From assembly GCA_001792895.1 (NCBI GenBank), contig MARA01000014.1, forward strand, positions 744,001 to 808,000: a stretch of DNA of 64,000 nt, written 5' to 3'. The notes below the pieces were generated by a model. The model was not told the DNA's origin, did no database searches, and was given only the letters and a program-made list of their open reading frames with translations. Source of the DNA: Lentinus brumalis (lineage: Eukaryota > Basidiomycota > Agaricomycetes > Polyporales > Polyporaceae). Positions 22,719 to 35,605 of the stretch are shown in pieces (the stretch's first letter is position 1; the number at the start of each line of letters is the position of its first letter). Both the position numbers and the translations under genes were made by a program.

Positions 22719-23840
22719 CGTGTGTTGTGTGTAGCAGCAGTTGTCTTCGGGAGCGGAGGATGGGCGGTCGTATCACGAAGAACGCGAAGAATAGAAGGAA
22801 GTTGTACAGAGAAGTGACCGCAAGTGCGGGGTCGAAGAACAAAGACCGGAAGAAGATGAACGGTCGGGGGATCGAAGGTCGTACAAACGTGAACGGGGAG
22901 GCGCAGCCCTAAGGGACCCAACGCTCCCCCTGCACCTTTATATACAGATGTCGCGAGGGGCGTCGATGATGTACAGGGATGATGTTTGAGCGCCAGCTAG
23001 CACAGCGGTTGCGAAGCGCGAGATGGGGGGCCCCCGTTGCAGACCCCGCTGGGGAACGTGAACTGCATCTCCGCTCTTCGTGGAACCCGAGACGGGTGCG
23101 GTGCCGTTTCCCAGGTAGAACCTGTCGATCGCTGAGTCACCGAAGCTCCTTTACGAAATACGAATACGCTTTAAAAGAGGTCAGTTGGAGATCGCAGTGG
23201 AGGGGCAAGGACAAGCTCAGTCGATGAGAAGGATGCGGTTTGAATGCAGTGCTGGCATCAGGACGGGGCTTTGATCATTGGTCCGGTGCGTTCATGAACG
23301 GTGTCAACGCCTGGTGATCGTCGTTGGCAGTCATGATGGGAGGAATCTGGAGGTTCGCCAATTTGTATAGAGGAGCCAGAGCCAGAGCCAGAGTGTTCTC
23401 CTAACGATTTGGTGTGGGTCATGGGAAGAGACGACTCTTGATGATTATAGAAAGTTTTGGACCATGAGGGCGGATGCAGTAGTCACGTAGCCGTTCGGAT
23501 GTTCGCCTCACCAAGCAGATGCACAACATCACCAGCGAGAGACACAGAGCTAGATGCGGGACGGTCCACTGAGATCAGAGAGAGACTCAGCCTGAGATGC
23601 TACTTCGAGGACGCTCATATAGTCACGGTCGCGAAGAATAACACAATCACCTGCCGCGTCACACCCTCCTCCGTCCAAGCTGTCCCAAGCGCCGGGACAT
23701 TACGCGTCGTCGCCGTGTCCGAGTCGACACCTCCTCCGAGAGTGGACGTTGATGGTCTTTAGCTCGCAGGAACCCCCACTGTAGCTTGACGCACTGCGCA
23801 ACATTCTGAGAACAACTGATCGACTACCGCCTCGTCGCGA
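22719..23840. other. Divergent intergenic region
   Basis: About 1.1 kb between the divergent membrane-protein gene and the first DUF6697-like gene. It has a TATA box for the former (22936-22944) and a short tandem repeat of GAGCCA, 3.5 copies, at 23373-23393. No supported gene. Confidence 0.5.
22936..22944 (-). promoter_or_regulatory. TATA box for the four-pass membrane protein gene
   Basis: TATATAAAG reads on the minus strand about 218 bp before the ATG at 22718. It would place transcription start near 22905, giving a leader of about 190 bases. Sequence match and position only. Confidence 0.5.
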
Positions 23841-26800
23841 ATGGAGCCGGATACGGTATACGTCCAGGTCAGGAACGTTCACCGCGCAATAGCGACGAAT
23901 GCGAAACTATTGGGTAGAGATGATCTGCGGGCGAAGGTATACATCACAGGTGAATGCTGCCATGGCACACTGAGAAACATGACGCTCAGGACGCGTCTCT
24001 CTATCGCGAGCTCGTCCTTCATGCTGCTGCCGCACTGGAAGACGCGGTCGCCGATAGTGTGTTACTTCATGGTCGATATGGGCATCTGCACGAGGTACGT
24101 ATGTCCGGTCTTCAAATTCTCTGAAACTACATCTACTCTCTGCTGACTGACGACGTGACTCCAAGTTCGCTTTCATGGACCCTCGATTCTACGGTAAACA
24201 AGCCAAGAACGTCCAATTGGCCTTGGATGACAACGCGCAGCTGCAGGATATGAATGATGAGTTGGAGTATGTGGACGAGAAGGTACGCTCCCTCTGAAGG
24301 TGTCGGAGTCGCTCGCTCGTTAACTTGACGTCGGCCGTCAGCCGCAACCACTGAAGTTATCGACGATGAGCGACACGTTCATCACAGAACTCGTAGAAAG
24401 CTTGTCGCACATCGTCCGGGACAACGCCTCAGTAGTAACCGACCAGCGTGTCGACACTCGCCCAGTATGTTTTTGCTAGTATACTATAACTCGAACGCTT
24501 ACATTGGAACAGCTCAAAACGTCGCAACCCCACTATCAAGTCCGGCTTGTGTCATCGCTTCAGAACTTGCTCGATGCCCACATAGGGCTAAAGTCTAGCA
24601 CAAAAGTGCACGATGATTCGGTAAGTGCAAGATATTCTTCGCGATAGAGACCGGAGGTCTCAGCATACACCCCACTGGCAGCACCATGTTACCGAGGGTG
24701 CTCTGGAAACCCTGAAACAAGAGAACCGACGCCTTGCAGAGTCCTCTGCCCAGTACAAGTCCGCTCTGGCTGCAGCCGACAAAGAGAAGGCCCAGGTCAA
24801 GGCGCAATATGACCTGCAGGTCAGACAAGCGCAAGTTGCGAAGGACGCGTTGAACGCCGTACAGCAAGAGAACCAACGCCTTCAGGAGTCTGCTGCACAG
24901 TACAAATCCGCTCTGATTGCAGCCGAACAAGAGAAGGCCAAGGCCGAGGCTGACCATAATATACAGGTCAAGCAAGCACGCGATACCCAGGTTGCTCTGA
25001 CTGCTCTCCAAGAAGAGAACCGACGTCTTGCGGAGTCTACTGTGCAGTATAAGTCTGCCCTGGCTGCGGCGGAACAAGACAAGGCGAAGGCGAGGGCGGA
25101 ACATGCCAATCTTCAGGTCAGACAAGCACGCGCTACCGAGGGCGCTTTGAATGCCTTCTGTCACGAGAACCGACGTCTGGTGGAGTCTACGGCGCAGTAC
25201 AAGTTCGCCTTGGCTGCGGCAGAACATGAGAAGGTCAAGGCCAAAGCGGAACATGATCTGCAGGTCAGACGAGCATGTCGCCTTGTGACGCCTCACTGCT
25301 TATCCCATTATCTCAACAGCTTCAAGCGCAGGACCAACAGCTCAGGCTGCGAATGGAGCAATGCCGCGTGGCTGAAGCTGGACGCGACCGAGTTACAACC
25401 GAGAACAAGAAACTGGTCAAAACGCTTGAGGCATACAGAGAGCACAACAAAACGAAGACGCTGCAGGCGGAAGAGTTAACTTCGGAAGTGAGTCCGTGTG
25501 ATCGTACCCACCCGTGTTCGTGCTTACAGTGGCATGACAGGTTTTACGGCTCAAACAGTCTTTGAACGTGGTGAACGTCGAATATTCGAAGGCGTTGGCC
25601 TTGCTGGAGGAGTTGCAACAGATGGTATGTTTCATGTGGCACAGTTGGGTCCCTACTCACGATCAGTCATACACAGACAGCGACCACGGCCAGTACAGAC
25701 GAAATCATTTCGGCTCCTGTTCCTTCGCAACTTACTGTCCGTTGCGCGGAAAATGGCCCGATCTATATTTCGGCATCGAAGAGAACGTCGACCGGGCAGA
25801 CACGAGCGGATCTGCGCTTAGAAATGGCAGCCAACGATTCCATACTGCCACCCGATAGGACGTCTGAGCTATCCGTGTTTGCTGAAGTGGCCATTCCGCT
25901 CTCCCTCACCAAGGATGGACCAGCTGTTTTCAACCGTGAGTCTATCCATGCTGCCCTAGGCGGCTCGAAGACCGGCATCTTCGTCAGGTAAGCCGTCTGC
26001 AAACCGCCCGAAGGGGAAGGGAAGCTCACATCTGCTTGTGACAGGTCCACACTCTCGGCAACTCCCCTCACTCGAAAACATGGATTCCAAGACTTCCTTT
26101 GCATCAACGCGGAGACACATGTCTGGGCTCCCTGGGGCCCAGGGAAGCATGGCTTCATGTTCATAATTCTTGGCAAGGAAGATGAGCTATTCGTCGCTGG
26201 TCAGAACCGCCACATCTTCGTCGGGAAGGACAAGCTCTTTCACTATTGTGGGTGGTATCACGTCCTTCGCGTCAAGCAGCTCTCGAAGCACGCGTGGGCA
26301 TCTCTGCCACCTGGCGTACGTATGTATCTGTCTCGGCCTTGCGAGATCGCTGAACGCTCCGTCGTGCAGGCTAAGAAGGCGCTCGTAGAGACGACCCTGG
26401 CGAAGGATAAGTCCGGTACACTGGCATCCTACGCACAGGTCCTCGGCGCGTACAACACAGGGTCGCTCACTGTGCCCTGTGTCCGCCTGACATGCAGAGA
26501 ATTCGACCTGACTGTCTATCGTGAGCTCTGCGAGGCCAACGTACGGTTCTTCGAAGGTGACGCAGGCGGGGCCAACGTCAAGCGCCGCAAGACATCAGGC
26601 GACGAGCCATCGCACGAAGGCACTCGTGTCAGTGCTGCAGCATCGATAGGATCCTCCGTTCCATCTGCGGGCCTCACCACAAGGTCGCAATCCAAAGGCC
26701 AAGCAATGTGCCCACCACCAATCGCTACTGAATCGTGCCGGTCGATGGGAGGAGGAGGCTCCTCACCCCTGCCATCTGTAGGCTCGCCCATTGCCTTGCA

Positions 26801-26852
26801 ACCCAGAGAGCAGTCGCCGTTGACGGTCATCGACATGACGAAGACGAGGTGA
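23841..26852 (+). CDS. DUF6697-like coiled-coil protein, copy 1
   Basis: Eleven exons (23841-23936, 23990-24094, 24166-24282, 24342-24464, 24513-24620, 24682-25263, 25320-25487, 25541-25624, 25677-25987, 26045-26315, 26370-26852) keep phase and give 815 residues. Residues 1-185 are helical. Residues 186-460 are a long coiled coil, mostly four tandem 49-50-residue units. Residues 530-720 form a globular domain with the signatures ESIHAALGG, WAPWGPGKHGFMF, HIFVGKDKLFHYCGWY and VPCVRLTCREFDLTVY, shared with the three copies at 42.7-59.3 kb. I match this domain from memory to Pfam DUF6697 of Agaricomycetes; function unknown. The Ser-rich tail carries a basic VKRRK motif, possibly nuclear. Exons 2 (105 bp) match the length in copies 2 and 3. 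The frame is intact. Confidence 0.8.
24682..25263 (+). repeat. Tandem 147-bp coding repeat (49 residues, seven heptads)
   Basis: Exon 6 of the copy 1 gene consists of four in-frame units of about 147 bp. Each encodes a segment with the core ENRRLAESxAQYKSALAAA followed by an E/K/A-rich stretch ending near LQVRQAR. Units 1 and 2 are 49 residues, unit 3 is 50, and unit 4 is cut by the exon end. Divergence between units is modest, so they arose by repeated duplication. Confidence 0.8.
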
Positions 26853-27297
26853 TGCCCCATGCCATTGGGCCTCGATGTATTGTGTCCTACATTTCGGACT
26901 CCCGTTGATTGTGCTGATCGGTAAATCATACCCTTGCAAGTTTCCTAGTAATGATACGACGACAGAGAAAGTACGGCTTGAACGGAGGTATAGCGATATT
27001 GAATCCGCAAACTTTGTCCTATCAGCGCTGCTTCCAAATCAACGTAAGCGTTTGTATTGATGGTCACTGGACGCGTGATGGGTTCGTATACAGGTGTCTG
27101 TTGACTTCGCATGACGGTATCCCTTGAAAATGCCTGGGTCACATGTCGATGGTACCCGGACCGCGAACGAAGTCACCTCGTCTTCTGGCCGGACAGTAGC
27201 CTCACTGCAGACCGATGATCCTCAAGGGCGACTACAAGTACATGAACGATGGCCCCACAACAGTCTTCCCCAGCTTCTGCCACAGGTCAGCTCGACC
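26853..27297. other. Intergenic
   Basis: About 445 bp between two plus-strand genes; it holds the 3' end of the DUF6697-like gene and the promoter of the glycosidase-like gene. The frame of the latter stays open upstream of its ATG to 27124, but that part has no signal-peptide character. Confidence 0.5.
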
Positions 27298-30165
27298 ATG
27301 CACCTGTTCACCTTCCTGCTCACCACCTTCAGTCTCCTGCGAGTCGCCGTCGTCGCGGCGCGCATCGACAGACATGCCATCGTGTCGCGCTACAACCCGA
27401 TCCGCACAGCGTCCAGCGAGACTACCCCCATGCAAGTCGGAAATGGGCACTTCGCGTTTGGCGCTGACGTCACCGGGCTGCAGACCTTCCTCCCGTTCGC
27501 GATCATGTCGGACTGGGGGTGGAAGAACGACTCGCTGCCCGCCGGTATGACGGAGGCGGACGTCGACGCCTATCGCGGTGTCGTGTGGGATGGAGTCCAG
27601 TACAACTTCGGGGGACCTCAGCCGATGCAGCAGTGGCTTGTCTCCAATCCCAACCGCGTCAACTTGGGCCGTGTAGGCCTTCTGTTCCTTGACGGGAGAA
27701 ACGGAACGGCGAATGTCTCCGAGGACGACCTGGCCGGGAGACGACAAGAGCTAGACTTGTGGACCGGGACGATGACGAGCACCTTCCAATGGCAAGGCGA
27801 GCATGTCCAGGTACAGACGGTCGCCGCCCAGAGCAGCGATACCATCGGAGTCACGATCACCTCTTCACTTGTTGCGACAGGCCGGCTCGGCCTCTTCCTC
27901 GACTTCCCGTGGAACGACGGCAAGTCGGAGTTTGAGGCGCCCTTTGTAGGCCTGTGGAACGCGACGAGCAACCACACCACCGCTCTCAGCACGGGAGCGG
28001 GGCTTGGCGACAACGTCCGCGCAGCGGTCGCACATACGCTTGGTATCACCACCTTCTTCACGTTCGTCGGGGGAGACGACTTCTCCGTCGCACGGGTCTC
28101 CACCGACGAGCATCGTTACACCATCAAACCGGAAAGCGCGACTCAAACCTTGTCCGTCACGATCGCGTACGCTCCTGGACAAATCAAGTCGTTGCCGTCC
28201 GTGGAGGCTGTAGAGGAGGAATCTCAGCAGACGTGGAAGGATTATTGGTCCGAAAATGGGTTTGTCGATGTCGTAACCGGATCCAGTGACTCGCGCGCAG
28301 ACGAGCTGCAAAGGCGCATCATCCTCTCTCAGTACCTGCTGCGTGTTAACGAGGCCGGGGATACCCCGCCACAGGAGGTGAGCGTTCGTGTATTCCGGAA
28401 GACCCATGCTGACGATGTCGTATCAGTCGGGACTCGTAAACAATGGCTGGGTTAGTACACAGATCAGTCCGGGTCGATGAAGCGTTACTCATGACGTCCT
28501 TGCAGTACGGCAAGTTCCACATGGAGATGTTCTTCTGGCACAGCGCACACTGGGCTCTCTGGAACAACTGGGACCTCCTCAACCGTGCGAGTGGCGTGTA
28601 CTCGCGCTTCCTCCGGCAATCCATCGAACGCGCACAGGTGCAGGAGCACTACTCCGCAGGTGCGAGGTGGTCAAAGATGACGGACCCCTCGGGCCGCTCT
28701 GCGCCCGGGGAGATCAACGAGCTCCTCATCTGGCAACAGCCACATTCGCTCGTGTTCGCCGAGTACGAGTATCGTGCTACCCGTTCAAGCGCTACGCTCG
28801 AGAAGTGGCGCGACGTCGTCCGTGCGGGGGCCGACTGGATGGCTGTGTTCGCGAAACGCAACGCGAGCACGGGCTTCTTCGACCTCGGGCCGCCGATGTA
28901 CGTCGTCAGCGAGGACACGAGTCCGAACGCGACGCGGAATCCGGCGTTCGAGCTCTCGTACTGGCGCTTCGGCCTCGACCACGCGAGTACGTGGATGACG
29001 CGCCTCGGAGAGGAGGTGCCGGAGGCGTGGACGGAAGTCAAGGAGAACCTGGCGCCCCTGCCTATGGAGGGCGGGCTGTACGCCGTGTACGAGGGCATCC
29101 CGAGCGACTTCTGGGACACGCCGACCTTCACGAACGACCATCCGGCGCTCGTCGGCCTCCATGGATGGCTTCCGCAGACGGCGAACGTGAGCCTCGAGAT
29201 CGCGAAGGCGACCGCGGAGAAGGTCTGGACGAGCTGGAACATCAGCAACTGCTGGGGGTGAGTGTGTTCCGTACTGAGCTATGTGTCGTCCTCGCACGTC
29301 GTGATGTGTGTCATTCCGGGGCATCCGACGTCATATCGTGCGGACTTGTAACGAGTTGTGCGAGCTGCAACTTGCCACAAGCCGACGATTCTGCCACCTG
29401 CACCGCAGTCGACGTGGTTCGATGGCACGCACGTGCATATCGTCTGTGTCAACCACTCCGGATCTTGCCAGGCGGTATGGAGAGCCTGCACAGACTTGTT
29501 CCGCATTGCGCAGCCTCATTGTCGTTGGCTGCGTACGGCGGACAGTCCGCGTGCATTAGAGTCGAACACCCAGAGTGCCTCTGACGTGTAACGCTGCCCA
29601 TGCCGGTAGTGCACCCCATGGCGGCAGTCAAGACGGGAGCCAGGACCGGAACCAGGAGAGGGCGCATTGCGTCACAGACAGTGGCTACGACGAATGCGCA
29701 GACTGTCCGCCGGACAGACATTATGTTCTGGCAGGGTTCGACCCCCCTTTGTCCCGTGAACAAAGTTTCCAGTCGTTCATACGTCCTCCCGGACCAGGGT
29801 AAGGGGATTCGAGACAATATTTGCTCTCTGTAATTCGGTCGGAGTCCCGCGATAGGTGTAGAGACACTTACTGACCGGAGGATTTCCCCAGGTGGGACTT
29901 CCCCATGCTGGCCATGTCCGCAGGGCGCAACGGCGAGACGGAGAAGGCGATTGAGTGGCTGCTGCATCCCCTGTTTGAGTTTGACGACGTCGGGATGCCG
30001 ATTGGCGGTGCGAGGGTTCCGACGCCGTACTTCCCGGGATCTGGTGCATTGCTCTACGCTGTGGCGATGCTGGCCGGAGGATGGGATGGGAGTAGCAGCG
30101 CTGCCCCCGGGTTTCCGCAGACCGGATGGCGAGTGCGCACGGAGGGAATTAGCAGGGCTATGTAG
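27298..30165 (+). CDS. Secreted six-hairpin glycosidase-like protein
   Basis: Four exons (27298-28377, 28427-28450, 28506-29257, 29892-30165) give 709 residues. The first 20 residues are a signal peptide. The N-terminal 300 residues are beta-rich with many Asn-X-Ser/Thr sites. After a 24-bp micro-exon the catalytic-type helical half begins with GWYGKFHMEMFFWHSAHW, followed by helix pairs rich in Trp and Glu and by FPGSGALLYAVAMLAGGWDG near the end. The layout, a beta domain followed by an (alpha/alpha)6 barrel, resembles glycosidases of the GH65/GH95 type, so cleavage of an extracellular glycan is likely; the exact family is uncertain. The last intron is 634 bp, about ten times normal for this genome. 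The start at 27298 is the one that opens with the signal peptide. Confidence 0.78.
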
Positions 30166-30690
30166 CTGTCCTCGAGGTGTGTCTGTGGGCTTCGGTGTCA
30201 TGTAATATCGCTGCTGTGCGAAGTGGCGATGTGTACGTTAGGCAGATATCTGGTCAACAAATGTGCATGACTGCTTGTCCTACAGTTGCACGCGGACCCT
30301 CTGCCCATGCGATGCTTCCCATGGTTTACGAAGGACAGAAAGCGTTGGGGGCGGTGAGTCGGACGACATAAGTAGGGTTCGTCCGGTACACGTTGGAAGA
30401 TGTTGGACAAGGTCAACTGACGACCAAGGCCGTGCCTCTTGCACTCCGAGGGCCGGGCTGATACTTAGGAGGATTTGCTTCAAATTTACTTATGTATGTA
30501 AGTAGTTGATGTTAACTGCCAGGTTTGCCAAGAGTAAGTCGCAAAAGACGCGCGATAAAGGCACCGAACTAAGCTGTCCGAAATCGTATTAGAACGTTAT
30601 TTAGCGTGCCTGGCGTAACGCCGTTGTTGTACTTCTTGCACCTTCGATCTTCTCCACCACCACCGACCACCGCTGCTGCTATCATCTACC
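30166..30690. other. Intergenic
   Basis: About 525 bp between two plus-strand genes. The part near 30500-30620 is AT-richer and CT-rich sequence follows just before the next ATG, as is usual for fungal promoters. Nothing else recognised. Confidence 0.5.
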
Positions 30691-31996
30691 ATGGCTACTC
30701 ACGTTCAAGAGCCCTCAAGCCGTCAGTCTTTTGCTTTTCTTACCACCACGACCTCCAGCTCACCCCCTCTCACAGACGCACCCATCATGAACGGAACTTC
30801 GCCCCCGCCCGCTGAGCTACGACACATCACGTCCGCGACAAACCTCACTCCCAGCCCGTCGCGCGAGCGCAAGCTTTCAAATCGCAACTCCCAACTTCTC
30901 CGGACCCATCGCGTTGGCTCGCGGTCGCCGGGATCCATCCCCTCATCCCCAACATCAGTGTATGTCTCGATTTTGCTCAGTGACCCACCCCGATCTGCTC
31001 ACCTCTGTTCACCTTAGCCATTCATCGTCTTCCGCGATCTTTGAACGCGACATCGAGCCCATCACGTCTTCCCTGCCGCTCACCGCGGACCCTCACCACC
31101 AGCCCCGTGCAAAGTTTACTGAAGAACTTGACCGCGCCGTGCCGTCCGTGCTGGATAGTGCCGCAGAGGTTCTGACCTCAACCGGACCTGACGAAGACGA
31201 CCTTGACACAGTATCGATAGTCACGCCTGCACCCGTCGAGCCGGGGTACCGGAGTGGATTCACCAGTCCCATATCGCGACTTAGTAGTCGGAGCCCCAGC
31301 CCCTCTGGCAACAGACGGAGTCTACTTTTCAGCACTTCCCTGCCTGGTTCTCCTCCGAAGACTGTTCAGGGATCACCCCCGGTCCGTCCCACAGTGCAAA
31401 CAAGCCCTGACCCCTTTGCACCTCTCGCACTTTCCGTGTCTCCCCCCGCGCCATCTGCGACGGCGACGCCCACACCCACGTCCGCATATTACTCCGTCTC
31501 CTCAAGTGCCTCGCCGTCCGATGCCGATTCGAACTCGAACTCATCGTCGCCTACAACCGCCACACATACCGAACACCCACTGCACTCGCTCCCCCAGCAG
31601 CCCCAGCAACTGACGTCAATCACGATTCCGGCGCCTTTCCCATCACTCCCTCCTTCACCCAAGAACGTCACCAAACGGCTGTCCTTCATTTCATACATGG
31701 ATCTGCTGTCATCTACGCCCTCGTCGGCAATCCCGCTGTCGACGCTCACGTCCGCCGCCGCCGTCTCCGAGCCTCCGCCACACATTACCAGTGTAATTGG
31801 CGTACCACAGGCTCAGTATGCGGCGAGCTCTAGCGGAGGGAGCATCCACGGTGCGCCGACATACGTCCTTGAGCGCGACGGAGTGATTGGCGTAGCGGAT
31901 GACGTCGGCGGCGAGTGGGAACGCGAAGGCCTGGGCAAGGGCTTGGAGGAGCGACTCGAAGGTCTCAAGGCGGCGGCGGTCCCGTCCAAGGCCTAG
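30691..31996 (+). CDS. Ser/Pro-rich disordered protein, unknown function
   Basis: Two exons (30691-30959, 31018-31996) joined by a 58-bp GT-AG intron in phase 2 give 415 residues. Most of the chain is low-complexity Ser, Pro and Thr with many SP/TP sites, so it is likely disordered and a phosphorylation target. Two less disordered islands stand out: KFTEELDRAVPSVLD near residue 130 and KRLSFISYMDLLSSTP around residue 310. The C-terminal 60 residues (from GAPTYVLERDGVIGVADD) are acidic then Leu/Glu-rich and could form a helix. I recognise no catalytic domain. The islands suggest a conserved fungal regulator rather than a random frame. CT-rich sequence just upstream of the ATG supports the start. 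Confidence 0.75.
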
Positions 31997-34900
31997 CTTG
32001 CGTTCTCTCTCCCCGTGACCCACCCACTGGTCGTCCGAAACGACCGTTGCAAGTCTGCGATGATCGACGATCGAAGTTGTAATGCAATGGAGTCCTTGGT
32101 CTGATGCGCACAGGCACCTTTGCGCAATCTTGGTTTGTCCGATTCTTGTGCTACATTATAGTTCTCTCCGCCTGTTCCTGCTTCGTTCATGCCCATGCTT
32201 CGTTTTACCGAGTTGGACCGTTCACATTCCTATGCTACATCTCGCGCCCTAATAACCCCCTTCTCTTGAACGCCTTGTTCTTCTCGCTTCCCTGCCTCCT
32301 CCAGGCACCTTCAAACTCCACCTCCAGTCTTGATCCCGTCTCTCGCCCACTCAATTGCGGTGTGCCTTCACGACCCACATCTTCGCAGTCCTGTTCACCG
32401 GGACGCGGGATGTTCTTACGAAACTCGAACGGCCCTCGGTTTATTTATGACCTCTATCTTTTTCTTCTGCTGCAACACTATATGTACGAATAAATTTCCC
32501 CAATAGTCTTTGCAATGTTTCGTCTTACGGTCCACTGTTCTTCCCTCACCTTTCTGGCTACACGTATTCTACCATCCTACTACACAAACGACCTCAAGCT
32601 CAAGCTCACAGCGCGTACGCCCTGTCGACGCGCTGGTCTCGACAAACCTTCCGTAGTCATCCGCCTTTTGCCAGCTTGTGTACGATTTCTCCTTCATGTT
32701 GCCCTCTGTTTCTCTTGATCAATGTACTGTATGTTGTAGGTAGCAGTACAGTCCGTGTTCGCCGTGTCAAGTACCAATGTACATGTATATAGGAGGTTCA
32801 TAGCGTCGCATCTTGCGCAGATGGTTGTAATGCATACAAATTGCAATGGATCACCAGGCTCTTTTGGATCACATTCGAAGGGCGTGTACATGTACAAGCT
32901 CATCCAAGAGAGATCACTACATACTCATCGCGGTGACGCAATTGTGCGTCAGCCAGAGCCTTCAGCCAGTAGCTCTACAGGAAACGATGCATAATGATTG
33001 CACGCACAGATCGATTTTCCCTGGGGTGTAGGCACTCAGGCAATGCTCAGGGGAAGTAACCCTCATTACGAAGTTAACTGGAATCTTCCAGGCAGAGGTA
33101 TGACGTATGTATGTGTCGATACCACCGGTACCGGACATACTTATGCATCATGCATCACGATTTCACCGTTGAGTATATATTGGCAAGTTCTTCGTCGACG
33201 CGTCGGGTACAACGGATATGGTACTAATATGTTCGTGCCTCGCCGCGATCGGCGAAGATGTGTGGGGAAGCCGATGCTTCTGAGGGACCAGGAATGGCGG
33301 AATCGGAGCCGGAGACGACGGGCCATGGTCGAGGCAGGGGCCGCAGCATTGTATAGGCAGAGTCCGAGGTTCCGTGAGCCCGATACGAGAGGTAAGTAAT
33401 CGCCCAGGTCGAGAAAGGTAGTGCCGTGAGCTGGCAAGGGGATGTACGCCACCGATAGCAGGAGACTGGAGACTGGAATGGTGGTGGCCGACGTGAGTAG
33501 GTAAGGTCCGCGTAGAGATAGCCCTGCAGTATTTGATGACAAGTGCCATGAGTCGGGACGGAGATGGCGTTGTAACTTTGAGTATTTGGTTGCTAAACAT
33601 CGACGCTCGGACCCGGACGTTTCCTGACGTTAACATTGACATCTTCAGTTCGCTGCAAGCATCAGGGACGTGGTGAGACATTTGATAGAGACCGTCCTAA
33701 GTAGATGCGGATGAGTCCGTGCCGCCGTGATAACAATGCACGGACTCACCTATGCTTCGATGCGATCGGTTGCAAACAGGGAGTCTACCACAGACGCGTG
33801 AGCTTCCGCTGTTCCAGGACGAGATGTCGGCGCGCATGGACTGGTCTGCTATCGGCGTTACGCCGCCGTCAGCGAAGCGTCCCGGCACGGCAGCGTCTCG
33901 TGCTTGGAAGGCGGAGGAAGCCGTTTACGGGCTGAACACCGCAACCAGTCCCAGGGGTTGCCTCGCAGCATTACCCTATTCCGCCTCTGTCTTGGATACC
34001 CGTCAGCGTGCACGCGCCCGGAGTAACTCCTGAGACTGAATTGGCTTACCACCGGGGGCCGTGGGCTTGTGCTCGATGGTCGGTGAGAAACCTCGGGTAT
34101 TCGCGCGGGAGCGTGAGGGTGTCGCATACCGTGCTTATCCTCGCAGGAGGCGACGTGCAGTGCGCGCACTTGGGGACCAGTGGTTATGAGGGCTGTTGTG
34201 TGCGCCGAAGGGAACGCAGCCGATGGCGCATGCCAATGCCATGTATGAGCGCGGCACGGGCGCGATGAGAGACATGCCATGATCGGGTCCAAAGCAAGGG
34301 CGCGGGCGAGCCGTGGGGGCACCGGAGGCATGGGAACGCGAAGCAGGAACGAGAACCAGCTGCATGCAATAGGCCGGCGATGGTTGCTTGAGACTCGATG
34401 GGGAGGCGGGGCGCAAAGGGTTCGGTTCCAGTTGCGGCTGCAGAAGAGAAGGTCGATGTACGGAAGAGCGATAAGATCGTAACGCCGGTGTGGAAGGGCG
34501 AGCCGCTTCCTGCCACTTCTTGTATGAAGCTATGAAGATACATGGACGTGTGTAAGTGCGCGTTGGCGTCAGTGACGGACACACGGACGCACCGGAAACA
34601 GGTTGCAGGAGTGTGCTTGGCCGGCGGTCGGTGTAAGAGCAAAGTAGTTGAGCGCTGTCCGCTTTCCCAGTGCATCCTGGAGGCCGAAGGTGGTTCACCA
34701 TACGGTGGAGAAATCCCTTTGGGATCGGTGATGGTTGCATGCAGCTTGACCTCGGCAGGACGTCGATACGGGAGTACTCGTCATGGATGATGGCGGCGGC
34801 GAAGACCCTGTGGCGACATAAGAGCGTCACAGTATGTAGGAGGGCGGCATGTACTCACCGGGATCAAGAGCCATGACTAGAGCCTCACGGTGGATGTAAG

Positions 34901-35605
34901 GCCTAGGGACGTGTGTCAGGTTAAAGTTGATGCGCGCTGCACGGACGTCGGGCGACAGTGAGTACTGGTGCACTGCCAACACGACGCGCGCTGGCTATGT
35001 ACGCCAGAGGACAGAAAGCGACGTGGACTTGGGCGCGACACGCAGTGTCACGGCTGGACGAGTCTGGAGCTTATCTTGCGAAGTGCGAGTGCGAGCTGAC
35101 GAGCACACGTCTGGCGGTCGAGGCTTGTGGATGTTTCGGCCGTTCGTTCGCTGAACACATGGTCCTCCGAAGCCTTGACCGTCATCTGAGTGCTCTGCAG
35201 AGTTGGCTCGCGATCCGGACGGTGCGAGAGATCCCACAGGCCGTGGTGGCTGGCCTTGGCTGCACCGCTAGCTGGTCTCCGGCGGCAGGCGTCTTGCCTG
35301 GCTCTTCGCCGTGCGGCCAGCGTCCAGTACAGGAATTCGATAACTGGGTTTAGGGGTGCATACGATGGCTCGCTGTGAGACATCTTTCAGGCGCAAAGCC
35401 GGAGAAATGGGGGAGGAGGAGGGCGAGGCGGCGCGGGGATGGACGCCGCTGGGCGCCAGGCAGCCCGAGTCCCACGGCGGGCGAGACGATCCCTCGCTCG
35501 GAAAGCCTGCCACCGCCAGGACCTGCTTCATTCCTTCCTCCTCGTCCTCAACCAGTCCTCGACGCCTTCCCCGTCGTCGACTCTCCCGACCCCCCTCCGC
35601 CCCCC
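31997..35605. other. Long intergenic region, no convincing gene
   Basis: This 3.6-kb gap lies between the Ser/Pro-rich gene and KRE6/SKN1. Many overlapping open frames of 60-230 codons occur on both strands, especially at 33.1-35.3 kb, but none has a domain, a signal peptide or matching splice sites. I saw no terminal repeats or target duplication. The open frame of KRE6/SKN1 extends upstream to 35375 without an in-frame stop. Confidence 0.45.

Noticed and set aside
29258..29891. A transposon inside the long glycosidase intron
   Set aside because: I found no terminal inverted repeats or target duplication at defined ends; only short repeated words.
34135..34830. 231-codon minus-strand frame in the long gap before KRE6/SKN1
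   Set aside because: Pro/Ser/Arg-rich by composition only, overlapped by other frames on both strands, and without domain or start-context support.
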